Positions 1-5,809 of a stretch of 7,208 bases of DNA are shown here, piece after piece; within the stretch, counting starts at the first letter, position 1; each line of letters opens with the position of its first letter. Below the pieces are notes generated by a model. The model was not told where the DNA came from. It saw only the letters and a list, made by a program, of their open reading frames with translations, and did not search any database. The position numbers and the translations under genes are program-made. The stretch is from Clostridia bacterium (GTDB lineage: Bacteria; Bacillota_A; Clostridia; Oscillospirales; CAG-272), in assembly GCA_017959485.1 (NCBI GenBank), contig JAGDAM010000251.1, forward strand, positions 1-7,208, given 5' to 3'.

Positions 1-1128
1 AAAGCCGTTGGTGCCGACGGTGCCGTAGACCGACGTTACGACCTTACCGAGACCGGTACCGTAGGAAGTGTCGGGCCAGGTCGGAGCGGTCGCACCCTCG
101 GCACCTTCCATCGAAGCGCGCAGATAGGCGATCGTCTTTGTTTTTGCGTCGGCGAGTACCTCGGCGGAGGGTTTGTCGGCGTCCTCAAGCGCCTTGGCCT
201 GTTCCTCGTACGCGGCGTCGAACGCGTCAGCCGCGGTGTCGCCGCAGAGGTAGTCGATCATCCAGGCCTTGAAGGCGTCTTCCGTGGAGGCGGCGGCTTT
301 CAGCTCGTCGGCTTTGGCGCTCATCGCCGTCTTGTCCGCCTCGTAAGCGGCCTTTTCCTCGTCGGTGGCTTCGGCGCCCTCGGTCTTCATTTCGGCCTTG
401 AAGACGTACTTCAGCACGTCGGCGGTGAAGAAACTCGACTTGTTCTCGTCGACGTATTTCTGAAGTTCGTCGTCGGTAAGAGCCGACTTGAATTCCTCAA
501 GCAGCTTTTCCTTATATTTGGATGCGAGTTTCGACATCTCGGTCGCCTTGCGGATGTCCGAGAGAGTCACGCCCGATCCGAACCGCTGCGCGATGTAGGT
601 CGAGACGGTGACGCTGCTTTCCGCGGCGTAGGTCTTAAGGAGATCGATGCTTTCATCGATTTCCTTCTCGTCGTCGGCGTCAAGCGAGACACCCGCCTCT
701 TTCGCGCCCTCGCAGAGCGTGACGATCTGCGTCAGCTGCGTGGCGGTGGCGTCCATGAAATACTCATACCAGGTCTGCGTTTCGGAGAACGCCTGGCTTT
801 TCAGCGATTTTGACGTGTCAAGTCCGAAATAGGAGGCGTAGCTGCCGTAGTACGAGAGGAAGTTCTGATACTGAGCGTAAAAGAAATACGTCAGTACCGA
901 GCCGGAAATCTTGTAGTTGTCGGATTTGATCGCCGTTCTGGCGCGAACGAGAACGCCCGACGATACCACGTAGCTGAGCACGAGGCAGGCAACCAGTATC
1001 AGCGCCACGGCGATTGAAACGATAATCGCAATCGTCTTTGTGTTATCGCGCTTGGCGACTGCTGTGTTGGGGGCGTCAGCGAGTACGTCCGCCGCGCGGT
1101 TGAGTCTGGATCTGTTTCCTTTTCCCAT
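1..1128 (-). CDS. Membrane-anchored SurA/PrsA-like foldase (partial, C-terminus beyond window)
   Basis: An open frame of 376 codons runs from ATG at 1128 to the left edge without a stop, so the C-terminus is missing. The N-terminus is a short basic cytoplasmic tail (MGKGNRSRLNR...). One hydrophobic segment follows at about residues 33-57, with no lipobox cysteine placed as in PrsA lipoproteins, so a type II (N-in) anchor is expected. Next comes a tyrosine-rich stretch (about 80-101) and then a mostly helical, charged, Ala/Glu/Lys-rich region with a typical SurA-N element around 215-245 (LTDDELQKYVDENKSSFF). This matches clostridial proteins annotated as SurA N-terminal or peptidylprolyl isomerase, which are thought to help exported proteins fold outside the membrane. 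No parvulin catalytic domain is visible; it may lie beyond the edge or be absent. An AAAGG Shine-Dalgarno sits about 9 nt before the ATG. The gene lies 54 bp after rnj with no terminator between, so the two are probably co-transcribed. The reading frame is certain; the family call is moderately sure. Confidence 0.7.
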   Translation of the reverse strand, partial: MGKGNRSRLNRAADVLADAPNTAVAKRDNTKTIAIIVSIAVALILVACLVLSYVVSSGVLVRARTAIKSDNYKISGSVLTYFFYAQYQNFLSYYGSYASYFGLDTSKSLKSQAFSETQTWYEYFMDATATQLTQIVTLCEGAKEAGVSLDADDEKEIDESIDLLKTYAAESSVTVSTYIAQRFGSGVTLSDIRKATEMSKLASKYKEKLLEEFKSALTDDELQKYVDENKSSFFTADVLKYVFKAEMKTEGAEATDEEKAAYEADKTAMSAKADELKAAASTEDAFKAWMIDYLCGDTAADAFDAAYEEQAKALEDADKPSAEVLADAKTKTIAYLRASMEGAEGATAPTWPDTSYGTGLGKVVTSVYGTVGTNGF

Positions 1129-1182
1129 TGTTAAATACCTTTGTATGTTAATTGTTTTTTAAAAATGACTGAGTGTTCCGGC

Positions 1183-2934
1183 TCACAGGTCGGTTATGAA
1201 GGGGATGACTATCGGGTTGCGGCCGGTCTTGCCGATGAGAAGCTTGAGCACGGCGCGTCTTACGCGTTCCCTGATGGTTTCGAGGTCCTGACGTCTGCGC
1301 CTTCCGCTGCCTACCGCGTCGGCGAGTTCGTCGGCCGCGGTCGCCTTGGCGAGATTGATCAGTTCCTCGGCGTCCGGCAGATATACGAATCCCTTCGAGA
1401 TTATCTCCGGGGGAGTAATAACGAGGCGCGCGTCGAGGTCGACCGACGCGAAAACGATGACAATTCCGTCCTCGGAGAGGTGCTTGCGGTCGCGCAGAAC
1501 GGCTTTCCCGACGTCGCCGACGCCGAGTCCGTCGATCATGGTCCGTCCCGAGGGAACGCTTCCGCTGACGGCGCAGCGCGAGCGGCCGAGTTCGACCACG
1601 CTTCCGATGTCCGCTGCGATTATCCTCTCGGGCGGAATTCCGACGAAAGAGGCGATTTCGCGGTTGGCGGTAAGGTGACGGTATTCTCCGTGTACCGGCA
1701 TATAGAAGGCGGGACGGCAGAGCTGTATCATCATCTTGATCTCTTCGCTGCACGCGTGACCCGAGGCGTGAACTCCCGAATACACGGTGTCGTTGATGAC
1801 CTTTATCCCGTTGTGCGCGAGTTCGTTGATTATGCGTCCGATCAGTTTCTCGTTACCGGGGATGGCGCTCGAGGACAGCACGACGACGTCCGACTGACCG
1901 AGCGTCACCTGCGAGTGATCGGCGAAGGCCATGCGGTAGAGCGCCGACATCGGCTCGGCCTGGCTTCCGGTGGTTATCAGGGTCAGCTTGCCGGGTGCGT
2001 ACCGTTTCATCTCGTCGATGTCGATGATGGCGTCGGGCGGCGGGGTCATATAACCGAGTTCGATCGCGGCCGCGATGACCGTCTGCATGCTGCGTCCGGT
2101 AAAGGCGACTTTCCGTCCGTATCTTACCGAAACGTCGATGACCTGCATTACGCGGTGTACGTTAGACGAGAAGGTCGCGACGACTACGCGCTTGTCGGGA
2201 TGGGCTCCGAAAACCGTTTCGAGAACTCCTCCGACGCTGCGCTCGGACGGGGTGTATCCGTGCCGTTCCGCGTTGGTCGACTCGCAGAGCATCAGTTTGA
2301 TTCCCTGGCTGCCGAGTTCCCCGATCCTCGAGAGGTCCATCATTTCGCCCTCGATGGGCGAGACGTCAAGCTTGAAGTCTCCGGTGTGGAAGATTCTTCC
2401 GACCGGGGTCGAGACGCAGATCGCGCAGGAGTCGGGTATCGAGTGGTTGACGTGTATGAATTCGGCTTCGAACACTCCCGCGCGGACCCGGTCTCCGGCG
2501 TGAACGGTAATCAGCTGAGGAGTATAACCGAGCTTGTGCTCGCGCAGTTTGTTGCGGATTATTCCTATCGTGAGAGCGGTCCCGTAGACCGGAACGTTGA
2601 ACGAGCGGAGGAAGTAGGGTATGGCGCCTATATGATCTTCATGTCCGTGCGTCAGAAAGACGGCGCGGATCTTCAGTCTGTTTGCTTCAAGATAAGCGAA
2701 ATCCGGAATTACAAGGTCAATCCCGGGCATATCGTCTTCGGGGAATCCGAGTCCGCAGTCGATTATGACGATATCGTTCTCATACTCGATGAGAGTCATG
2801 TTTTTTCCGACTTCGCCGATACCGCCGAGAGGGATGACGCGAACGTGTTTTCCGGTCGGTTTTGCCTGCTTCACTTTGCGGTTGGAAACGGGCGGTGTTT
2901 TCGTCTGTTTCTTTTCTTTTTTTCTTTCGGGCAT
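1183..2934 (-). CDS. rnj: Ribonuclease J (metallo-beta-lactamase/beta-CASP RNase)
   Basis: This is a complete 583-residue protein, slightly longer than the roughly 555-residue family norm because of a lysine-rich extension of about 28 residues at the N-terminus. RNase J is a zinc-dependent 5'-3' exonuclease and endonuclease acting in the cytoplasm on mRNA decay and rRNA maturation. All core motifs are visible: the first metallo-beta-lactamase part opens with VRVIPLGGIGEVGKNM (about 31-46), the metal site HGHEDH spans 96-101, NHS supplies His164, GDFKLD supplies Asp186, and the beta-CASP region (about 210-370) contains ATFSSNVHR. SGHA (His393) and MPVHGEYRH (His415) then complete the active site, and a C-terminal domain of about 110 residues closes the protein. 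The ATG at 2934 has a strong AAAGGAG site 5 nt upstream and lies about 35 nt after a consensus promoter. It is first in a probable operon with the foldase at 1-1128. No catalytic residue is missing. The identification is very secure; J1 versus J2 cannot be told apart. Confidence 0.97.
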   Translation of the reverse strand: MPERKKEKKQTKTPPVSNRKVKQAKPTGKHVRVIPLGGIGEVGKNMTLIEYENDIVIIDCGLGFPEDDMPGIDLVIPDFAYLEANRLKIRAVFLTHGHEDHIGAIPYFLRSFNVPVYGTALTIGIIRNKLREHKLGYTPQLITVHAGDRVRAGVFEAEFIHVNHSIPDSCAICVSTPVGRIFHTGDFKLDVSPIEGEMMDLSRIGELGSQGIKLMLCESTNAERHGYTPSERSVGGVLETVFGAHPDKRVVVATFSSNVHRVMQVIDVSVRYGRKVAFTGRSMQTVIAAAIELGYMTPPPDAIIDIDEMKRYAPGKLTLITTGSQAEPMSALYRMAFADHSQVTLGQSDVVVLSSSAIPGNEKLIGRIINELAHNGIKVINDTVYSGVHASGHACSEEIKMMIQLCRPAFYMPVHGEYRHLTANREIASFVGIPPERIIAADIGSVVELGRSRCAVSGSVPSGRTMIDGLGVGDVGKAVLRDRKHLSEDGIVIVFASVDLDARLVITPPEIISKGFVYLPDAEELINLAKATAADELADAVGSGRRRRQDLETIRERVRRAVLKLLIGKTGRNPIVIPFITDL

Positions 2935-2975
2935 TATTTCTCCTTTCAGTATTTATTCAAATGGGCAATCAAGAT

Positions 2976-3004
2976 ATTATACAACCGAAAGCCCTAATTG
3001 TCAA
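2976..3004 (-). promoter_or_regulatory. Perfect consensus vegetative promoter of rnj
   Basis: On the minus strand, TTGACA (2999-3004) and TATAAT (2976-2981) are separated by exactly 17 bp, so both hexamers match the sigma-70/sigma-A consensus at all 12 positions. The expected transcript start is near 2969, giving a 5' leader of about 34 nt that ends in the AAAGGAG site of rnj. Known promoter rules suggest strong, activator-independent expression. Confidence 0.9.
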
Positions 3005-3020
3005 GTTTTTTGCAAACAAG

Positions 3021-3051
3021 TTTTCGCCGGAGGAAAATCCGCCGGCGAAAA
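3021..3051. repeat. Strong inverted repeat between the TIM-barrel gene and the rnj promoter
   Basis: TTTTCGCCGG (3021-3030) is perfectly complementary to CCGGCGAAAA (3042-3051). The 11-nt centre can add three more pairs (GGA with TCC) after one A-G mismatch. It lies 35 bp after the stop of the minus-strand enzyme gene and just before the -35 box of rnj, which is the place for a terminator. The T run is on the 5' side and the A run on the 3' side, and no U tract follows on either strand, so it is not a canonical intrinsic terminator. It could be a 3'-end stabilising hairpin, a weak or factor-assisted terminator, or a protein-binding site. Confidence 0.6.
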
Positions 3052-3086
3052 ACGTTTAAATTTTGTATGTTAATCGAAAAATTGAT

Positions 3087-3830
3087 TTATAAAGTCGCGA
3101 CGTCCGAGGCGTCGAGCCGGCGCAGATACGCGATGCATTCGGCGGCTTCGGTCGGTCCGTCGGGCTTCAGCGTTTCGCTTTCGACTATCACGGTCATACC
3201 GAGTTCGGCTGCCGCGCGGCGCACTTCGCGGACCGGCGCCTCGCCCTTTCCGAGCGTGCGTCCCTCGCCCCCGCGGATACCGTCCTTGATATGGATGAAG
3301 CGCACGCGGTCACGCATGTTCTTCATCATCGCGACCGGGTCGCGTCCGGCTCCCCATGCCCAGAAAGTGTCGATTTCAAACAAAAGATCAGTTTTTTCCG
3401 CGAGAATATCCCAGACGCAGCGGCCGTCGGGACGGAGCGCAAACTCGCGGCTGTGATTGTGGTAACCGAGCGTCAGTCCGGCGTCTTTTATGACCGGGAG
3501 CGCGGCGTTGACGGCTGAGCAGAAGGCGGCGATTTTGTCGTCGTCAGACAGGTCGGCTCCGGGAATGATTATATTCGGGCAGCCGATCGTTTTGTGGTAT
3601 TCGACCGTACCCGCCAGTTTGTCGGGAAGGATCTCGCCCCATCCGGTGTGAGTGGAAAGGCATTTCACGCCGCAGCGACGCTGCCAGGAGGCGACGTCTT
3701 CCGCGGATTTGCCGAAGAATCCGGCGTATTCAACGTAAGAATACCCGAAGGAGGCGACGGCTCTTATCGCTTCCTCAAGATCGCGCGACGCGAGGTCGCG
3801 AACGCTGTACATCTGGATACCGTATTTCAT
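3087..3830 (-). CDS. Sugar phosphate isomerase/epimerase, xylose-isomerase-like TIM barrel
   Basis: This 247-residue protein starts at the ATG at 3830. The frame is open further upstream, but that part only shadows the previous gene. The chosen start has an AGGAG site 10 nt upstream and gives the family's standard beginning (MKYGIQMYSVRD). Family metal and substrate residues are visible: YHNHSREF (His124, His126, Glu129), FEIDTFWA (Glu152, Asp154), HIKDG (His180, Lys182, Asp183) and VIVESET (Glu218). At about 250 residues it is a single TIM-barrel domain (AP endonuclease 2-like fold). It has no signal peptide and is presumably cytoplasmic. Relatives isomerise, epimerise or dehydrate keto-sugars and inositol derivatives with a divalent metal. 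The substrate cannot be read from the sequence. Its ATG overlaps the TGA of the upstream membrane protein by 4 nt (ATGA), so translation is probably coupled. The fold is sure, the reaction is not. Confidence 0.9.
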   Translation of the reverse strand: MKYGIQMYSVRDLASRDLEEAIRAVASFGYSYVEYAGFFGKSAEDVASWQRRCGVKCLSTHTGWGEILPDKLAGTVEYHKTIGCPNIIIPGADLSDDDKIAAFCSAVNAALPVIKDAGLTLGYHNHSREFALRPDGRCVWDILAEKTDLLFEIDTFWAWGAGRDPVAMMKNMRDRVRFIHIKDGIRGGEGRTLGKGEAPVREVRRAAAELGMTVIVESETLKPDGPTEAAECIAYLRRLDASDVATL

Positions 3831-4432
3831 TCCGTTTTTTCTCCTTCGTTCTTTTTTTGTCTTTTTATTTCGGCGAACTCGTGGATGAGACCCGCCACCG
3901 TGGACGTTATCGGGCCGAAAGTTCCGATGATGCCCATGGCATTGGAATAGATGACGTTGTAAATCAGGTACATGACCGTGCAGGTCAGCATCAGCGATTT
4001 CGTAACTATCCGGTTCGTGCAGTAGAAGGCGACCGCGGCGAGCGCGCTTGCGACGGCCGGGAGCAGGATGACCGGCGTAAAGCCCTCCGTCACGATTTCG
4101 TAGACAGGGGAGAGCAGCATAAGGACGATGAAAAACCACATCCAGCCGATGCTGTCAGCCCATTTTTTGCGTCCGCGGTGGTAAAACACAACCTCGCGTC
4201 CGACTGCGAACAGGTTGTTGAGCGACGCCGTCAGGGTCCCGAACAGCGCGTACTGCAGGACCCACAGCACGTCGGATATAATCTTCAGCGCAATGATTTT
4301 CTCCCTGCGGTTGCTCAGATATATAAAGAAACCCTCGATTACAGCGACAAAACCGATTATTATCGCGGTTTTTCTGACGGGATCCGCTTCGGAAAACCCG
4401 AACAGTCTGTCGGCCATTTCAATCAGATACAA
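3827..4432 (-). CDS. YgjV-family multispanning inner membrane protein, TTG start
   Basis: This 201-residue protein is very hydrophobic, with about six or seven predicted membrane segments (roughly 22-41, 46-64, 67-84, 96-115, 118-138, 144-163 and 166-187). It ends in a charged, lysine/glutamate-rich cytoplasmic tail. The spacing of segments and the pattern around residues 48-84 (LWVLQYALFGTLTASLNN, then Arg79 before a hydrophobic run) resemble the YgjV family (Imp-YgjV), whose function is unknown. The start is TTG at 4432, because a perfect AGGAGG lies 8 nt before it. The first ATG is five codons further in and would be about 23 nt from that site. The gene is first in a two-gene unit with the TIM-barrel enzyme and has its own promoter and a structured leader. 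Membrane protein is certain; the YgjV call rests on remembered similarity. A transporter-like role is possible but unproven. Confidence 0.8.
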   Translation of the reverse strand: MYLIEMADRLFGFSEADPVRKTAIIIGFVAVIEGFFIYLSNRREKIIALKIISDVLWVLQYALFGTLTASLNNLFAVGREVVFYHRGRKKWADSIGWMWFFIVLMLLSPVYEIVTEGFTPVILLPAVASALAAVAFYCTNRIVTKSLMLTCTVMYLIYNVIYSNAMGIIGTFGPITSTVAGLIHEFAEIKRQKKNEGEKTE

Positions 4433-4440
4433 TACGCACG

Positions 4441-4446
4441 CCTCCT
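4441..4446 (-). promoter_or_regulatory. Consensus ribosome binding site deciding the TTG start
   Basis: AGGAGG on the minus strand is 8 nt before TTG at 4430-4432 and is the strongest Shine-Dalgarno in the window. Its first A is also the last base of the adjacent hairpin stem, so folding of the leader stops exactly where ribosome access begins. Confidence 0.8.
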
Positions 4447-4466
4447 GCGGACCGCGCGGGTCCGCA
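4446..4466 (-). promoter_or_regulatory. Perfect 8-5-8 dyad at the transcript start of the YgjV operon
   Basis: TGCGGACC (minus strand, 4466-4459) and GGTCCGCA (4453-4446) form a perfect 8-bp stem with a 5-base loop. Given the promoter at 4475-4503, transcription should begin near 4467-4469, so the RNA would open with this hairpin and have only zero to two free 5' bases. In DNA the same symmetry directly downstream of the -10 box is a typical place for a repressor operator. The two readings, 5' protective stem or operator, cannot be separated by sequence alone. Confidence 0.65.
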
Positions 4467-4474
4467 CAAGCGGT

Positions 4475-4503
4475 ATTTTATCACAAGCGGGGGCCGATGT
4501 CAA
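4475..4503 (-). promoter_or_regulatory. Promoter of the YgjV/TIM-barrel operon (extended -10)
   Basis: On the minus strand, TTGACA (4498-4503, all six consensus bases) is 17 bp from TAAAAT (4475-4480, five of six). TG one base upstream of the -10 box gives an extended -10 (TGATAAAAT). The predicted leader is about 36 nt. It is back to back with the plus-strand promoter at 4567-4595, with about 63 bp between the two -35 boxes. Confidence 0.8.
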
Positions 4504-4566
4504 TAACCCAAGGCGTCAAAGAGGCCGGAAAAAAGCCGTATGGCGCCGATAAAAAAAGATTGCATC

Positions 4567-4595
4567 TTGTAAAGTTGCCCCTTTAGTGGTATAAT
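4567..4595 (+). promoter_or_regulatory. Promoter of the malate dehydrogenase/malic enzyme operon (extended -10)
   Basis: A perfect TATAAT (4590-4595) preceded by TGG (4587-4589) makes an extended -10 box. TTGTAA (4567-4572) is a four-of-six -35 box at 17-bp spacing. The start should be near 4602, giving a leader of about 65 nt. I looked in the leader and upstream for a Rex-type redox operator (TTGTGA-N-TCACAA style) and saw none. Confidence 0.75.
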
Positions 4596-4666
4596 ATTAT
4601 GGGCATTGTTGGGAATACAGTGTCATTGCGCAGTAATTTTATAACCAGAAAGGATAAATCAACACA

Positions 4667-5785
4667 ATGGCTGATCAGGTCAAAAACAACGTTGTCGACT
4701 GGACAACAATTACCAACTTCGTGGTCGATTCCTTCGTGGGATACGGCATTCCGCGCCAGGACGCCATCATCTGCGCCGACGTTCTTCTCGAGTCGGACAA
4801 GAGAGGCATCGAGTCGCACGGCGTCAACCGCTTCAAGCCCATCTACCTTGACAGAATCAAGGCGGGCATCCAGAACCCCGTTACCAACATCACCGTCCTC
4901 AAGGAGACCGAGTGCACCGCGGTGCTCGACGGCGGAGACGGAATGGGCCAGGTCGTCGGACACAAAGCCATGCAGATGGCTATCGAAAAGGCCAAGAAGT
5001 ACGGTATGGGCGGCGTCGCCGTTCAGAACTCCTGCCACTACGGTATAGCCGGATATTACGCCACCATGGCGACCAAGATGGGCTGCATCGGCATCACCGG
5101 AACCAACGCCCGTCCTTCGATCGCTCCCACCTTCGGCGTTGAGAATATGATGGGCACCAACCCGCTCACCTTCGGTCTTCCCACCGACGAGCCCTTCGAT
5201 TTCGTTCTCGACTGCGCGACCTCCATCGTTCAGAGAGGCAAGATCGAGTATTACGCCAGAATCGGCAAGCCGACTCCCGCCGGACAGGTTATCGGACGCG
5301 ACGGCAAGTACCACACCGATTCGGTCGCCATTCTCACCGAACTCAACACCGGGAAAGCCGCTCTCTGCCCGCTCGGAGGAGCCGGCGAGGAGCTTGCCGG
5401 ATATAAGGGATACGGATACGCCGCCGTCGTCGAGATCCTCTCGGCGGCCTTCACAGGCGGTCCCTTCATGAAGCAGCTCTCGGGCATCGCCGAGGACGGC
5501 TCCAAGAAGAAATTCCACCTCGGTCACTTCTTCTTCGCGATCGACACCGATCACTTCATGGGCGAATGCACCTTCAGAAAGACCGCCGGCGACATCTGCC
5601 GCGCTCTCCGCGCCTCCGAGAAGGCTCCCGGAGCCGAGAGGATCTATACCGCCGGCGAGAAGGAGTTCGACATCCGCGTCGCCAGAAAGAACGGCGTCCC
5701 GGTCAACGCCGCCGTTCAGAAGGAACTTGTCGCGGTCCGCGACGAGCTCGGCCTGAAGCAGTACACCTTCCCGTGGGAAGAGTGA
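4667..5785 (+). CDS. Malate/L-lactate dehydrogenase family protein (Ldh_2), probable malate dehydrogenase
   Basis: This 372-residue, complete, cytoplasmic protein belongs to the Ldh_2 family, which has its own NAD(P)-binding fold unlike the Rossmann-type malate dehydrogenases. Members reduce 2-keto acids (oxaloacetate, pyruvate, ureidoglycolate partner, diketogulonate, sulfopyruvate) with NAD(P)H. Visible motifs are SDKRGIESHGVNRF with the family's conserved His51, NSCHYG with His124, GTNARPSIAPTFG (144-157), GTNPLTFGLP (163-172), LDCATS (181-186) and GYKGYG (245-250). The length is slightly above the family's usual 330-360. The ATG at 4667 gives the standard N-terminus; the only purine-rich site, AGAAAGGA, is 12 nt upstream, rather far. 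A malic enzyme 24 bp downstream argues for malate as the product, though lactate or another 2-hydroxy acid is possible. Codons are strongly C-ending with AAG and AGA, as in highly expressed genes and unlike the minus-strand genes here. Family certain, substrate inferred. Confidence 0.92.
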   Translation: MADQVKNNVVDWTTITNFVVDSFVGYGIPRQDAIICADVLLESDKRGIESHGVNRFKPIYLDRIKAGIQNPVTNITVLKETECTAVLDGGDGMGQVVGHKAMQMAIEKAKKYGMGGVAVQNSCHYGIAGYYATMATKMGCIGITGTNARPSIAPTFGVENMMGTNPLTFGLPTDEPFDFVLDCATSIVQRGKIEYYARIGKPTPAGQVIGRDGKYHTDSVAILTELNTGKAALCPLGGAGEELAGYKGYGYAAVVEILSAAFTGGPFMKQLSGIAEDGSKKKFHLGHFFFAIDTDHFMGECTFRKTAGDICRALRASEKAPGAERIYTAGEKEFDIRVARKNGVPVNAAVQKELVAVRDELGLKQYTFPWEE

Positions 5786-5809
5786 GCAGTCACCGAAAGG
5801 ATCAGTAAA

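Noticed and set aside
1129..1182. Possible terminator or promoter between rnj and the foldase gene
   Set aside because: The 54 bp is AT-rich but shows no stem and no convincing -35/-10 pair, so read-through is the simpler view.
1141..2997. Long plus-strand open frame of 618 codons opposite rnj
   Set aside because: It is a mirror of the rnj codon pattern, has no ribosome binding site, contains no recognisable domain and is composed of Asp/Arg/Val-rich low-information sequence. RNase J on the other strand has every catalytic motif.
3831..4139. Upstream extension of the TIM-barrel gene to 4139
   Set aside because: The extra 103 codons lie inside the YgjV-like gene in another frame and read as arginine-rich nonsense. 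The ATG at 3830 has a good AGGAG site and the family N-terminus.
4505..4566. GGCCGG/GCCGTATGGCGCC segment with A runs as a terminator or riboswitch
   Set aside because: Only 3-5 bp stems can be formed, no convergent gene needs a terminator here, and it lies between two divergent promoters.
4497..4586. Possible 29-codon leader peptide (plus strand) in the divergent intergenic region
   Set aside because: It has no proper ribosome binding site, overlaps both -35 regions and lies before the predicted plus-strand transcript start.
4599..4690. ATG at 4599-4601 as an alternative start in the leader of the dehydrogenase
   Set aside because: It sits at the predicted transcription start, has no ribosome binding site and continues in a frame that gives serine/arginine-rich nonsense across the real gene.
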